Shown: positions 39,493-48,930, counted from the first letter of the stretch. The stretch: 64,000 nt of DNA from a virus (IMGVR_UViG_3300035204_002571:17921-81920); one strand, 5' to 3'. Translations and numbers: made by a program. Notes: generated from the sequence alone by a model not told the origin.

Positions 39493-41009
39493 ATATATTA
39501 GATTCTTATAAAAAGAATAATTGGAAAACAAAGGGCGTAATGTTTTCTGATAAAAATATTATAATGAACTCAAAGTCTAAATTATCCTCAGAATTATCTA
39601 ATTTTAACTCTGTATCTATAAAGATAATTGGCAAAAAGATATCCGGAAATGGTCATCTAATTTTATCTATAAAAAATAAAAAGAATGAAATATTATTTTC
39701 TAAAAATGTAAATTTTACGAAAACATCTTGGTCGGAGCATTCTTTTAAATTTAAAAATAAAGTTGAAAATGGAGTATTAGAGCTGTCAAGGGGCAAGACA
39801 TCTTTCGGCAGAGTAGAGATAGGCAGAATCGTTTTAGATGATAATAGGCCAAAGGTTATGCCGAAGAAGAGAAGAGGCAATGATAGCCATTTTGATAATT
39901 ATTTAAATCTTTTAAGTCAATTTTCTTTAAAGAAGAAGGTTGCCGTAATTATTCCTTATGGAATATACGGAGGTGGAGAGGTATATTTGAAGAATATTTT
40001 TGCAAATACTAAAGATATTTTTAATATTGATTTTTTATATTTGTCAAAAAATACACTTAAGTTTGAAATGTCAAATACAAACATAAAACATAAAGACATT
40101 GGAAATTTAAATCGTCTATCTGCAACACTAGTCAACAATAGGTACGATACAGTTATTTTTTATAATAGCGCAAGAGTTTATAATGTAGTCTCAAAGCTGA
40201 AGGTGGAAGATAAAATAAATTCAAACATCATTGAAATATATCATAGTGATTTTCTTTGGCAGGATGCAGTCGCCAAGCTGAGAGAAAGGGTGGGTGTTGA
40301 CTTTATATTTAGAGTTAGTCAAAATTTAGCTGTTGATATCTTGGGCGTACCAGATGAAAGAAAGATGTTTGTTCCGGTAGGGATTGATACTAAGCTTTTT
40401 ATAAGAAAAGAAAATACAGAATTGAGAAGCAAGCTGGGGATTGATAAAAATAAAACTATATTTGGAATGGTGGCCAGATTGTCTCCTGAGAAAAATATAG
40501 AATATGCATTAAGGTTGGTTAAGGGATCAAGAGACATACATTTGCTAATTATAGGCTCAGGGCCATTATCCGGAGCGTTGCAAAGACTTGTTAAGGAAGA
40601 TAAGATAGATAATGTATCATTTTTGGGATATAAAAATAATGTTCAAGAATTTTATAATATTTTTGATGCATTTTTATTAACCTCAAAAATAGAGGGAACC
40701 CCAATATCAATTCTTGAAGCGATGTCATGCTCTTTGCCTATTTACTCAACAGATGCAGGGCAGATAAAGAATGATTTCGGTCATCTAGATAATTTTCATA
40801 TATTGAGTGGCTCCCCAGATGATGACAAAGAGTTCATAAAAAGACAAATAAATATGCCTAATTACTGTCAAAACCTAAGAGAGTATATAGTTGAAAATCA
40901 TAATATTGATATAGTCTCAAATAAGTTTTTTACAAATATTTTAAATGGTTCATTAAACTTTATAGAAAAAGATAAAGATACAGTTATAGTTTCTGGAGAA
41001 TATATATAA
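39489..41009 (+). CDS. Glycosyltransferase GT4-like with N-terminal beta-sandwich-like extension
   Basis: The start is placed at ATG 39489, which overlaps the upstream stop as ATGA; an in-frame TTG at 39453 is less likely. Residues about 1-125 form a strand-rich segment (VSIKIIGKKISGNGHLILSI, then SWSEHSFKFKNKVENG) that looks like a carbohydrate-binding-type sandwich. Residues about 145-490 are a GT4-like GT-B domain with YGIYGGGEVYLKNIF near the start, FGMVARLSPEKNIEYALRLV in the donor half and an EX7E motif in EGTPISILEAM near residue 401. The product is 506 aa. The extension may hold the acceptor glycan; that is inference. Confidence 0.7.
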   Translation: MNILDSYKKNNWKTKGVMFSDKNIIMNSKSKLSSELSNFNSVSIKIIGKKISGNGHLILSIKNKKNEILFSKNVNFTKTSWSEHSFKFKNKVENGVLELSRGKTSFGRVEIGRIVLDDNRPKVMPKKRRGNDSHFDNYLNLLSQFSLKKKVAVIIPYGIYGGGEVYLKNIFANTKDIFNIDFLYLSKNTLKFEMSNTNIKHKDIGNLNRLSATLVNNRYDTVIFYNSARVYNVVSKLKVEDKINSNIIEIYHSDFLWQDAVAKLRERVGVDFIFRVSQNLAVDILGVPDERKMFVPVGIDTKLFIRKENTELRSKLGIDKNKTIFGMVARLSPEKNIEYALRLVKGSRDIHLLIIGSGPLSGALQRLVKEDKIDNVSFLGYKNNVQEFYNIFDAFLLTSKIEGTPISILEAMSCSLPIYSTDAGQIKNDFGHLDNFHILSGSPDDDKEFIKRQINMPNYCQNLREYIVENHNIDIVSNKFFTNILNGSLNFIEKDKDTVIVSGEYI

Positions 41010-42130
41010 TGAGTAATGACTTTCCATCTATAAGATTTTTTGGACGGCCCCATGGGAAGGGAGGATATGGAAATGCCACGAGAAATATTTGCCTGGCCTT
41101 TTCCAGATCCGCTGTAAATACGAGGTTTGAACTAAAGGGTGACAAAAAATTTGTTGATAAAAACTTAAATAATTTTGATGGAACGCCAAAGGTTGACCTC
41201 TATCTTCATACTCCTCCGTTTTCAAGGCATAGATCAAATAATTATAAAATTGGATATTTTTATTGGGAGACAAGTATATTGCCGAAAAGTTGGGCAAAAG
41301 ATATTTGCAAGAATGTTAATGAACTCTGGGTGCCTTGCAACTTGACAAAGACGGCGTGTTTAAGAAGCGGCTTTAGTGGCCCTATAGAGATTCTTCATAC
41401 ACCATGTGATACTGATGTTTCTTTTTCCAATGTAGCGATACCATCTCCTATGACGGAAGAATTGATCTTGTCCGATAATACTTTTAAATTTTATTCTATT
41501 TTCCAATGGGGAGAGAGAAAGGGTTATACAGAGCTTTTAAAGTCTTACTATAAAGAATTTGATGGTGATGATAATGTTATTTTGATATTAAAAGTAAACC
41601 CAATAAGAAGTGATAAGAATAATATTGCAAAAATTAAATCAGATATTTTAAAGATTAAAAAGATGGTAAACAAAAAGAATTCTCCAAAAATATATCTGAT
41701 TACAGACCATCTGAACAAACAGGCTCTTATGGGCCTTCACAGGGCTTGTGACGCCTTTGTGCTCCCTCATCATGGCGAGGGCTGGGGGATGCCTATACAT
41801 GACGCTATGATGTGTGACAGTCACATTATAACTACATCATTTGGCGGCATAACAGAATTTTTAAATAATGACAATGCATTTGTAATAGATCACACTCTTG
41901 GGGCTGTAAAGCCGGTTAGCTGGAGTCCATGGTATCAGCCGTATCAGAAGTGGGCATACCCAAAGGTTCAGCACCTCAGAGTGCTTATGAGGAATCTTTA
42001 TGAAAACAAAGATAAGTACTCAAGCAAACTAGAGAGCGCAAGGGTTTTGGCAGCATCTTTGGATATAAAATCTTGCTCCGAAAGAATTGAGCAAATATTA
42101 TTACAAAAAAGATTTAAAAGGTTTTTATAA
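41009..42130 (+). CDS. Glycosyltransferase, GT-B fold (GT4-like)
   Basis: This 373-aa protein has the short N-terminal half with IGYFYWETSILPKSWAKDIC and an FYSIFQWGERKGYTELLKSY segment at the start of the donor half. The EX7E motif reads EGWGMPIHDAM near residue 255, with Asp in place of the second Glu, which is seen in some members of this type. Its ATG shares one base with the upstream TAA (TAATG), and its own stop shares one base with the next ATG, so it is coupled on both sides. The Y-W-E-T-S-I-L-P motif is close to that in the 38407 gene (YETSILPQVW), pointing to common descent within the array. Confidence 0.75.
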   Translation: MSNDFPSIRFFGRPHGKGGYGNATRNICLAFSRSAVNTRFELKGDKKFVDKNLNNFDGTPKVDLYLHTPPFSRHRSNNYKIGYFYWETSILPKSWAKDICKNVNELWVPCNLTKTACLRSGFSGPIEILHTPCDTDVSFSNVAIPSPMTEELILSDNTFKFYSIFQWGERKGYTELLKSYYKEFDGDDNVILILKVNPIRSDKNNIAKIKSDILKIKKMVNKKNSPKIYLITDHLNKQALMGLHRACDAFVLPHHGEGWGMPIHDAMMCDSHIITTSFGGITEFLNNDNAFVIDHTLGAVKPVSWSPWYQPYQKWAYPKVQHLRVLMRNLYENKDKYSSKLESARVLAASLDIKSCSERIEQILLQKRFKRFL

Positions 42131-43062
42131 TGGCGAAAATATTAAAAATAGCAGACTGGCTGGTTCATGGCGGCCATCAATATGAGTTTTTTAAAACTAA
42201 TCATGTATTTTTCTGTACAAAGCCAAGCGGCTTCGCCCCAACTCCGCAAGATTTGGGTAGACCAAGAAATAAGAATGTAAATTATGTTACAGAAGCTAGG
42301 TTATCAAATGAGGCTTATGACATACTCATGGTAAGAACTGGCGTTAATCCTCATAAGTATAAAACACTTAGGTATAAAAGAGGAAATACCCCAGGGATTG
42401 CCGTTGTTCAGACGCACACTCCATCGTCATCTGTGCCGAAATGGGTAAGGTGTATGGTTTGGAATTCTAAAGATACAATGGTCAAATATATGCAAAAATT
42501 CCCGGGTAAAAAACATTTCTATATTCCACATGGATTTGATCCAAATGAGTTTGCAGATTTAAATGTAGAAAGAAACAATAGGGTTCTCAGCGCGGTAAGT
42601 GTTTTTGAAAAAAGAGGGAGCCTTTTGGGGTTTAATGAGTGGAGGTGGGTATCTAATAGGATTGGGAAGTGCGATTTGCTGGGTCACGGCAATGAAGATC
42701 TTAAAGAATCTATAGGATCATTTTCTTTGACCAAATTGGTTAGAAAATATAATAAATATGGTGTTTTTTTAAATACAACAACAAAAAGCGCCATGCCAAG
42801 AACTAGAGCTGAGGCTTTAATGTGCGGAACGCCATTAGTCACAACGAATAATTTTGGTATAAACAAGTATTTGACTCATGGCAAAAACTGCCTTTTTGCC
42901 AACACCAAAGAGGATATGCTTAAGTGTGTAAAAAAGGTCTTGGCATCAAAGAGCTTGCAGGAAGACTTGGGGGCTGCAGGTAGGGAGGCGGCAATTAAAC
43001 ATTTTCATATTAATTTGTATATTAAAAGATGGAATGAAGTATTCAAAGAGGCTCTTAGATGA
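42130..43062 (+). CDS. Glycosyltransferase-like protein, GT-B fold, atypical motif
   Basis: The 310-aa protein has an IPHGFDPNEF linker and a C-terminal donor-binding-like half with PRTRAEALMCGTPLVTTNNF, followed by AAGREAAIKHFHINLYIKRW, which is typical of the GT4 C-terminal helix. The first Glu of the usual EX7E pair is replaced (Ser in SAMPRTRAE), while the second is present. The donor site may be altered or the enzyme may use another catalytic arrangement. The N-terminal half is shorter than usual. It overlaps its neighbours by 1 and 4 bases. Confidence 0.6.
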   Translation: MAKILKIADWLVHGGHQYEFFKTNHVFFCTKPSGFAPTPQDLGRPRNKNVNYVTEARLSNEAYDILMVRTGVNPHKYKTLRYKRGNTPGIAVVQTHTPSSSVPKWVRCMVWNSKDTMVKYMQKFPGKKHFYIPHGFDPNEFADLNVERNNRVLSAVSVFEKRGSLLGFNEWRWVSNRIGKCDLLGHGNEDLKESIGSFSLTKLVRKYNKYGVFLNTTTKSAMPRTRAEALMCGTPLVTTNNFGINKYLTHGKNCLFANTKEDMLKCVKKVLASKSLQEDLGAAGREAAIKHFHINLYIKRWNEVFKEALR

Positions 43063-43925
43063 AAAAGGTGCTTGCTATAACAGACTCCTATAATTGGGCC
43101 ACTTATTTTAGAGCAAAAAATTTAAAGGAGAATTTAAAAAAATATAATTTTCGAATTATATCATTTCATGATATAAAAAAAGTAAATTTTAATGATTTTG
43201 ACATTGTTTATGTTCTTAATTGGCCTATTTATGGCTATATAAGACATAAGATATCAAAAAATAGAAAATATAGACTTGTAACGGGCATATCTAGTCATAT
43301 TGGCAGGAAAAATGCAAAAGAAATGAAAACATTTTTTTCTATTTTTGATTCAATTGGGGTTTCAAACAAGTTTTTGTTTAAAGAGTTTAAAAACGCAAAT
43401 ATAAAAAATATTGTCTATACTCCGTTTGGCGTAAATCATAATATTTTCAAAAAAACAACAAATCCAAATGATTATAAGTTTATATTTGGTTGGGTCGGAA
43501 ACGATAAGAGGCCGGTTAAGAGATATGGCGAAATATGCAAAGTTTTTAAGCAATTAGGGCCAAAATATAAACTATTAACAGTCACTCAAGGGTCAGGGTT
43601 TTCGAGAGAAAAGATGGCGAAGTTTTACAATTCTATTAGCGCTATAATTTGTTATAGCGAATCAGAGGGGACTCCAAATCCTGTTTTAGAGGCGGCTATG
43701 TGTGGCAGGCCTGTTATCTCCACGCTTGTTGGAAATGTGCCTGAGCTCATGGAGGGTGTTAAAGGCTTTCGTCCTGTTAATTCTTATAAATCATTGCTGT
43801 CTGCTGTAGAGAGGTATGGGGATAGAGTTGATTTGAATAATATTGGATCACGAGTCGGCGCGGCAGCCCAAGACGACTGGACCTGGAAGATCAAGTCTAA
43901 AAACTTTGTAAGGCTTTTGGGATAA
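43059..43925 (+). CDS. Glycosyltransferase, GT-B fold (GT4-like)
   Basis: The 288-aa protein has a compact N-terminal half (VLAITDSYNWATYFRAKNLK; then DIVYVLNWPIYGYI), a VYTPFGVNHNIFKK linker, a GWVGNDKRPVKRYGE donor-half start and the EX7E motif in EGTPNPVLEAAMCGRPVIST near residue 202. The V-G-N-D-K-R-P-V-K-R pattern recurs in the 45082 gene as SGNHSNPLKR, so these two are probably related. The gene is very AT-rich. It starts at ATGA overlap with the previous gene and is followed after 2 bp by the next. Confidence 0.7.
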   Translation: MKKVLAITDSYNWATYFRAKNLKENLKKYNFRIISFHDIKKVNFNDFDIVYVLNWPIYGYIRHKISKNRKYRLVTGISSHIGRKNAKEMKTFFSIFDSIGVSNKFLFKEFKNANIKNIVYTPFGVNHNIFKKTTNPNDYKFIFGWVGNDKRPVKRYGEICKVFKQLGPKYKLLTVTQGSGFSREKMAKFYNSISAIICYSESEGTPNPVLEAAMCGRPVISTLVGNVPELMEGVKGFRPVNSYKSLLSAVERYGDRVDLNNIGSRVGAAAQDDWTWKIKSKNFVRLLG

Positions 43926-43927
43926 GT

Positions 43928-45013
43928 ATGAAGATTTTAATAGCATGTACCCAATACCCTTATCATGGTGGAGCTGCAACAAATTCATACGCCCTTGTGA
44001 AGGGTTTGAGAAAAAGAAAACATAGAGTATGTGGTCTATTTTTTGAAGATAGTCGGGCCAATTGTGATCCAGACAATATTGGAAAGATTATAAAATCAAG
44101 CTCTAAAATTGGAAGCTATAACCAATTGCGTAAAAAAATAATAAGAATGCTAGGCGGAAGTCCAGATATTATATTGGCTAAAAATTATGTTGCACCTATA
44201 TATTGCAGAAAGTTATTTCCGAATTCAAAAATAATTTATTTAGTATCTGGGGCTCCTATTATGATGCCTTTGTCTAAGGATAATATATCTGCGATTAGAT
44301 ATCTATCTATGGATAATTCAAAAATAAGGAAAAAGTATAGTAAAAACCTTCTTTCTCTAGAGAAGGGGGCTATAAGGGCTTGTGATGCAGTTATCTTGAA
44401 TAGCGGAATATCTAGAAAAGTTTTTTTAAAAACAAATGCTAAAAGCTTGCAAAATAGAAAAGTTTTTAAACCTTTAAATACCTCTATAGTTATAAACAGA
44501 AGAGGGAGGGGTACGAAGGCTAAAGATTTTAATAAGCGAGAGGTAGATATAGCCTTTATTTGTTCTAATTTTTCCAGAACAGTTAAGAACGCAGGATTTG
44601 CCAAGAAGCTTCTTCTTAACAAAAGGCTTGCCGGAAAAACCAAGCTTGTAGTTGGGCAAAACAGTAAAATGTTTGCAAATGTTCCAAATATTATAACTAA
44701 AGGTAAAGTGGGCAATAGTACAATTTTTAGTTACTTGAATAAAACAAAGCTAGTCATTTGTACGTCTTATTTTGATGCCTCGCCAAACATAATTAATGAA
44801 GCGCGAGCATCAGGCTGCAATGTTCTTGTGTCTAGAAACTGCGGCTGGCACAGAAGGTATGGAGCCAAAAGCGTGTGCAAAGATGTATATGGATTAAATG
44901 AGTGGATTAATAAAATTTTGTCATCATGCAAAGGGGAGATTGAATATCCAATCATACAGTCAGATAAAGATATTCTTATAGCATTGGAAAGCATGATCAA
45001 GGAGCTGCTATGA
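43928..45013 (+). CDS. Glycosyltransferase-like protein, GT-B fold
   Basis: This 361-aa protein begins with ILIACTQYPYHGGAATNSYA, the glycine-rich opening of many GT4 enzymes that contact the acceptor. The C-terminal half has KLVICTSYFDASPNIINEAR followed by SGCNVLVSRNCGW, matching the EX7E region with Asp for the first Glu. A basic segment with RRGRGTKAKDFNKRE lies between the halves. It starts 2 bp after the previous gene and its stop overlaps a tiny 21-codon frame. Confidence 0.6.
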   Translation: MKILIACTQYPYHGGAATNSYALVKGLRKRKHRVCGLFFEDSRANCDPDNIGKIIKSSSKIGSYNQLRKKIIRMLGGSPDIILAKNYVAPIYCRKLFPNSKIIYLVSGAPIMMPLSKDNISAIRYLSMDNSKIRKKYSKNLLSLEKGAIRACDAVILNSGISRKVFLKTNAKSLQNRKVFKPLNTSIVINRRGRGTKAKDFNKREVDIAFICSNFSRTVKNAGFAKKLLLNKRLAGKTKLVVGQNSKMFANVPNIITKGKVGNSTIFSYLNKTKLVICTSYFDASPNIINEARASGCNVLVSRNCGWHRRYGAKSVCKDVYGLNEWINKILSSCKGEIEYPIIQSDKDILIALESMIKELL

Positions 45014-45075
45014 GTATAATTATAGGATGGCTGACCGGGCAAGCGGGTTTGAAAATTATGCCTGAAAGGTTGTGA
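45010..45075 (+). CDS. Possible 21-aa leader or remnant ORF
   Basis: An ATG overlapping the upstream TGA (ATGA) opens a frame MSIIIGWLTGQAGLKIMPER plus Leu, ending in TGA 6 bases before the ATG of the next glycosyltransferase. Such coupling could pass ribosomes on to the next gene. It also contains a TATAAT (45015-45020). It may be just spacer. Confidence 0.2.
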   Translation: MSIIIGWLTGQAGLKIMPERL

Positions 45076-45081
45076 GAAACT

Positions 45082-46146
45082 ATGTTTGGTACTAAATTTT
45101 GGTATAAAAAGAAAAAAATATTATTTGTAGTAGATGTTCAAGGATGGGCATATGACGATAGAGCAAAAACATGGAAATCTTTGCTTAAAGATGAGTTTGA
45201 AATTGATATACTTAGATTGTCAGAGTTTCCAGTTGGAAGTTATAGTTCAGAGTTTTCAATTATAAATAGAAAAATTATAAATGCTGCCAATGAAGGGGTG
45301 CCCTTAAATTGTTCAAGAATTGTTACAGATCCTAGTTCTGTTAATTATTCTTTTTCAGATTTAGGTAAAATAAAAAAATTAAAACCAGTATTTGATCATA
45401 AAAAATATGATGGGATTGTTTTTTTCTATCATAAGGCGATTGCAGACAGAAGGCTTTTGGCAACTCCCTTTCCAATGAATAAGGTAGCGGTATGTATTAA
45501 TAATGAAAAGTGGAAAGAAGAAGGTGCAGAGTATTTTGCAAAAACTTTTTATTCAGAAGTAAAGATTTTGGTTGGATGTAATAAATATATAGTTGATTCT
45601 TTTTCTGGGCTTCATCCTAACGTAATGCGCGCTTCCCAATGTGTAGATAGTTCTGTCTTTTTTAAAGATAAAAATCTTAATACTAAGCCTAAAAGGAGAT
45701 TTACAGTTGGGTGGTCTGGCAACCATAGTAATCCGCTCAAAAGAGTTGAGTTAATAAAAAAGGCTTGTAACAAAGCAGGTGTAACATTATCTATAAAAAA
45801 AGATCTTAGTAGGAAGGATCTTAATGTTTGGTATAACAGTATTGATATAGTAATTTGTGCTAGTGAGTCTGAAGGAGGCCCTATGTTGTTGCTGGAGGCT
45901 GGCGCTGTTGGGGTGCCGGCCATTACAGCTAATGTGGGGCTCGCAAGAGAGATGGTGAGTCATGAAAAAAATGGTTTAATCTTGAAAGAAGGCAGCGTCA
46001 AAAACATAAAAGAACTTATTTTAAAATTAAAAAACAAACCAGATCTCGTAAAAGCTTATGGAAGAAGAGTTCATCAAGAGATTTTAAAAAATTGGACATA
46101 TGAGGCAAGGTTGCATGAGATCAGGGGGGTGTTGAGGGCGCTATGA
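45082..46146 (+). CDS. Glycosyltransferase, GT-B fold (GT4-like)
   Basis: The 354-aa product opens with KKKILFVVDVQGWAYDDRAK, a pattern seen in bacterial O-antigen or teichoic-type GT4 proteins. The donor half begins near FTVGWSGNHSNPLKRVELIK, and EX7E is present as EGGPMLLLEAGAVGVPAITA near residue 261. The terminal helix (NWTYEARLHEIRGVLRAL) is complete, so the gene is intact. It is one of the best-supported transferases of the run. The next gene begins at an ATGA overlap. Confidence 0.75.
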   Translation: MFGTKFWYKKKKILFVVDVQGWAYDDRAKTWKSLLKDEFEIDILRLSEFPVGSYSSEFSIINRKIINAANEGVPLNCSRIVTDPSSVNYSFSDLGKIKKLKPVFDHKKYDGIVFFYHKAIADRRLLATPFPMNKVAVCINNEKWKEEGAEYFAKTFYSEVKILVGCNKYIVDSFSGLHPNVMRASQCVDSSVFFKDKNLNTKPKRRFTVGWSGNHSNPLKRVELIKKACNKAGVTLSIKKDLSRKDLNVWYNSIDIVICASESEGGPMLLLEAGAVGVPAITANVGLAREMVSHEKNGLILKEGSVKNIKELILKLKNKPDLVKAYGRRVHQEILKNWTYEARLHEIRGVLRAL

Positions 46147-47270
46147 AAATTAAAAAGAAAATAATAATTTATCCAAATCCAAGAAATAAAATAAAAATTA
46201 ATACACATCATGGCGTATGTGGCTTTTTTTTAAATAAGTATCTTTTAAAATATTATGATATTATACCCACAGAGGCATTAAGGTGGATTTCTAAGTCTGG
46301 AGGGGTAGGCCCGGGAACCAAGCAGTCAAATTTGTTGAATTTTGCACAAAAGGCTCATGAGCTAGGTGCGTCCCACGTTATATCTACGCAGCAGCGGGGT
46401 TTTACAAAAATATTTAAAAAACTATCTTCTAGTGATATAGGAAAAATAAGAAAAAGAAATAAAGGTGTAAGTTTTTGCTCAGTTCATGATCATTCTGGTC
46501 ATCGCAAGTTTGCTGAAGACGTACTGTTTGTGGCCCTACCCTTTGATGAGAAAAGGAGAAGGCAAATGCTTAAGGAGTCTGAGACAAAGCTGATTCATAC
46601 AGGATGGTGTGCAGATCATGCCATATTTAATGACAACAAGAATAAGCATGGTGATTTAAATATTGTTTTAGACCATGCTGCTTTGCAAGGTTTTAGAGCA
46701 GATGCAACAAGCTTATATGTTAAGCAGATTAAAAAATTAAAAAAGAATTATCCTAAAAAAGAGATAAACTTATGCAGAATAAAAGGTGGATTTGAGTTTT
46801 TTGACTTCAAGAGAGATGGCTGGACGCATGATCTAAAAAATAGATGGTGGAAATCAAAATATGATGATGGCTGGAAAAACGATAGTAGGTGTCATATCTT
46901 TCAAATAGCAGAATGTTTAAATGATTCGCATATTTTCTGTACTACACATGTTGAGAGTTGCGGGCTTACAGGAATAGAAGCTTTGATGTCAGGGTGCAAA
47001 GTATATATTCCAAGGGGCAAAGATACTTTTAATATGTGGGGAAGTGGTGGAAAAATGGGCAGCTATGAAGGCCCATTTCTAAAGAGCGCTTTATTGAAAC
47101 CATATATGGATTATAGTATTTTTAATTTTAATAATCCACAACAATGCTATAAGCTGTTTAAGCGTGATATTGATATATATAAAGTAAAATACAACAGAAA
47201 GCTGCTTATAGAGAAGAATTCTTGGAAGGCGGCTGCAAAGCAAATATATTTGGGGCTAGAATCAAAATGA
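46143..47270 (+). CDS. Probable GT-B glycosyltransferase, divergent
   Basis: The 375-aa protein has no strong N-terminal signature, but residues about 262-285 (FCTTHVESCGLTGIEALMSG then CKVYIPRGKDTF) fit the EX7E donor-site region. A Trp/Lys-rich segment (GWTHDLKNRWWKSKYDDGWK) near residue 225 is unusual and might bind glycan. The end (NSWKAAAKQIYLGLESK) is like the closing helix of other GTs in the array, for example ENAAKQIL in the first one. Family assignment is uncertain. Confidence 0.5.
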   Translation: MKIKKKIIIYPNPRNKIKINTHHGVCGFFLNKYLLKYYDIIPTEALRWISKSGGVGPGTKQSNLLNFAQKAHELGASHVISTQQRGFTKIFKKLSSSDIGKIRKRNKGVSFCSVHDHSGHRKFAEDVLFVALPFDEKRRRQMLKESETKLIHTGWCADHAIFNDNKNKHGDLNIVLDHAALQGFRADATSLYVKQIKKLKKNYPKKEINLCRIKGGFEFFDFKRDGWTHDLKNRWWKSKYDDGWKNDSRCHIFQIAECLNDSHIFCTTHVESCGLTGIEALMSGCKVYIPRGKDTFNMWGSGGKMGSYEGPFLKSALLKPYMDYSIFNFNNPQQCYKLFKRDIDIYKVKYNRKLLIEKNSWKAAAKQIYLGLESK

Positions 47271-48217
47271 AGATATTGTACTTGGATGATAAAAAGCATG
47301 GTTATAATTCGAATATACATCTTGATTTTTTTTCTTGGATGCAAAAAAAACATGAAATCATTGGAGTCGGCACATATTTGGGCGATAAGCTGAAGAGGTC
47401 TTATTGTCCAAGTGAAAAAAATATAAAAAAGCAAATAAATAGAATAATAAAAAAAGAACAACCCGATTTTGTTATAACTTATAACGCCGGAAGCAATAAT
47501 GCGTTTAGGCTTAAATGGTTAAACGAGGTTTTGCCGCAAATCGATTTGCCAAAATTTCATATTTCAACAGATTATTGTAGAAATAGATTTGAGCCTAATC
47601 AGGCTAAGTGGTTTGAGAAGATGGGATTTGCAGCTTCTTTGTTTAGACATAAGGTTTCTTTGAAACATCCATTAAATATTGATAAATATTGGTTTCCTTT
47701 TTCAATTAATACAGAAGAATATCAGGCTAATATTAATAAGAATATTTCAAATAAGGTAAAAAAAGTCGCATTTGTTGGAGCTTATAAAAAGTCTAAGGGA
47801 CTTTATAAGAAGAGGGTAGCGGCTATAGACTTCTTGCGGCAAAATAATTTTTTAAATGAATCTGTAGACAGAATTATTGGTTTGGACTTTATTCAATTTT
47901 GGAGCGAAAATATGTTTGGCTTAACCTGTAGTGGCGTTTGTAATTATTTTGTAGCCAAACATATACAGATACCTGCAGCATATAGTATGCTTGTTTGCGA
48001 TGGAACAGCCCCAGGTATTGAGACATTTCCAGAAGACACATATATAACTTATAATGCAGATAATATTAAAGAGCTTAAGCCAAAAATTCTTTATCATATA
48101 AATAATCCTAAAATTACTAAGAAAAAAATAGATATATTACATAAACATGTCTTAAGAAATCATAGTCATTCTCAAAGAGAAAGGGAGTTAGTTAAAATTG
48201 TCAAAAAATACTTGTAA
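47267..48217 (+). CDS. CgeB-like glycosyltransferase family protein
   Basis: Start is placed at the ATG that overlaps the upstream stop as ATGA (47267); the longer frame from 47222 would add 15 residues out of context. The 316-aa protein resembles CgeB/DUF3880-type GT-B proteins: HISTDYCRNRFEPNQAKWFE, a FPFSINTEEYQ linker, a VKKVAFVGAYKKSKGLYKKR donor-half start, and a late segment (IPAAYSMLVCDGTAPGIETF then PEDTYITYNADN) where members carry G-x-x-F/L-x-x-x. It lacks a clear EX7E motif. It ends the GT-B run. Confidence 0.55.
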   Translation: MKILYLDDKKHGYNSNIHLDFFSWMQKKHEIIGVGTYLGDKLKRSYCPSEKNIKKQINRIIKKEQPDFVITYNAGSNNAFRLKWLNEVLPQIDLPKFHISTDYCRNRFEPNQAKWFEKMGFAASLFRHKVSLKHPLNIDKYWFPFSINTEEYQANINKNISNKVKKVAFVGAYKKSKGLYKKRVAAIDFLRQNNFLNESVDRIIGLDFIQFWSENMFGLTCSGVCNYFVAKHIQIPAAYSMLVCDGTAPGIETFPEDTYITYNADNIKELKPKILYHINNPKITKKKIDILHKHVLRNHSHSQRERELVKIVKKYL

Positions 48218-48224
48218 AGAATTT

Positions 48225-48857
48225 ATGATGAAAGCAGAGGAGGCGTCAAGACTTAAGCTGATAGAGCCAAATATGTTCCTAAAAGGAAGTGTAGCTATAG
48301 TGGGCTCTGGGGGCAGGCTGAGATACACCAAATATGGAGAGAAGATAGATGGATATGACCATGTGGTTAGGTTTAATCGAGCGCCAACGATAGGTTATGA
48401 AGATATGGTTGGAGGGAAAAGAACTCTAACGGTCGCTAATCGTCACGTATTTGGAAACAAACAGCTTAAAAGAAAGTCGGGCTGGGAACAAGAGGATCCC
48501 TATTTCATTAGGAATCTCAAAAATACGAATATTTTATATTTTGCAAGACCGCATAGGGTCTGGGACATCAGAGAGGAGAATGTGAGCCCAACAAGTCGAG
48601 TCTTTAAAGTTTCTAATTATAGCAAAATGGTCAAGCTTATAGAGTATCCTATAAAAAATCCTTCTGTAGGTTATGGGTTTGTTATGTTGTGTGTATGCTC
48701 TGGAATTAAGCCTCATCTGTATGGGTTTGATATAGATACAGATAGTAGGGATCATTATTGGGAAGAAAGAGATGAAGTTTTTACTCACAATATTTCTTAT
48801 GAACAGGAAAGGCTTGTTGAGCTACATGATGCAAAGAAGATCAAAATAAACAGTTAG
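48225..48857 (+). CDS. GT29 sialyltransferase-family glycosyltransferase (copy 1)
   Basis: The 210-aa protein shows the sialylmotifs of family GT29. Motif L-like: VAIVGSGGRLRYTKYGEKID, then VVRFNRAPTIGYEDMVGGKR (residues about 22-70). Motif S-like: PSVGYGFVMLCVCSGIKPHL then YGF (about 146-168). A late RDHYWEERDE matches the HYxE motif. GT29 enzymes use CMP-activated ulosonic sugars and are best known from animals, plants and algae; other bacterial sialyltransferases belong to other families. It has no signal-anchor helix, so it should act in the cytoplasm. Start is uncertain: ATG 48225 or 48228, or a TTG at 48198 preceded by GGGAG. Its paralogue lies at 49632. Confidence 0.75.
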   Translation: MMKAEEASRLKLIEPNMFLKGSVAIVGSGGRLRYTKYGEKIDGYDHVVRFNRAPTIGYEDMVGGKRTLTVANRHVFGNKQLKRKSGWEQEDPYFIRNLKNTNILYFARPHRVWDIREENVSPTSRVFKVSNYSKMVKLIEYPIKNPSVGYGFVMLCVCSGIKPHLYGFDIDTDSRDHYWEERDEVFTHNISYEQERLVELHDAKKIKINS

Positions 48858-48882
48858 ATTAAATAAATATGTTAATAATGAA

Positions 48883-48888
48883 TATAAT
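48883..48888 (+). promoter_or_regulatory. TATAAT -10-like box in 73-bp gap
   Basis: TATAATGATG lies 42 bases before the methyltransferase ATG; the same ten bases occur before the UDP-sugar dehydrogenase gene. No convincing -35 is visible here. The rest of this gap is AT-rich and holds nothing else that I can support. Confidence 0.25.
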
Positions 48889-48930
48889 GATGAATCCAGG
48901 CAGTTAGCTAAAAGCAAGAAAAGGATATTA

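Noticed and set aside
44236-44715. 159-codon minus-strand open frame
   Set aside because: Shadow of the 43928 glycosyltransferase gene; composition is that of reversed AT-rich coding sequence.
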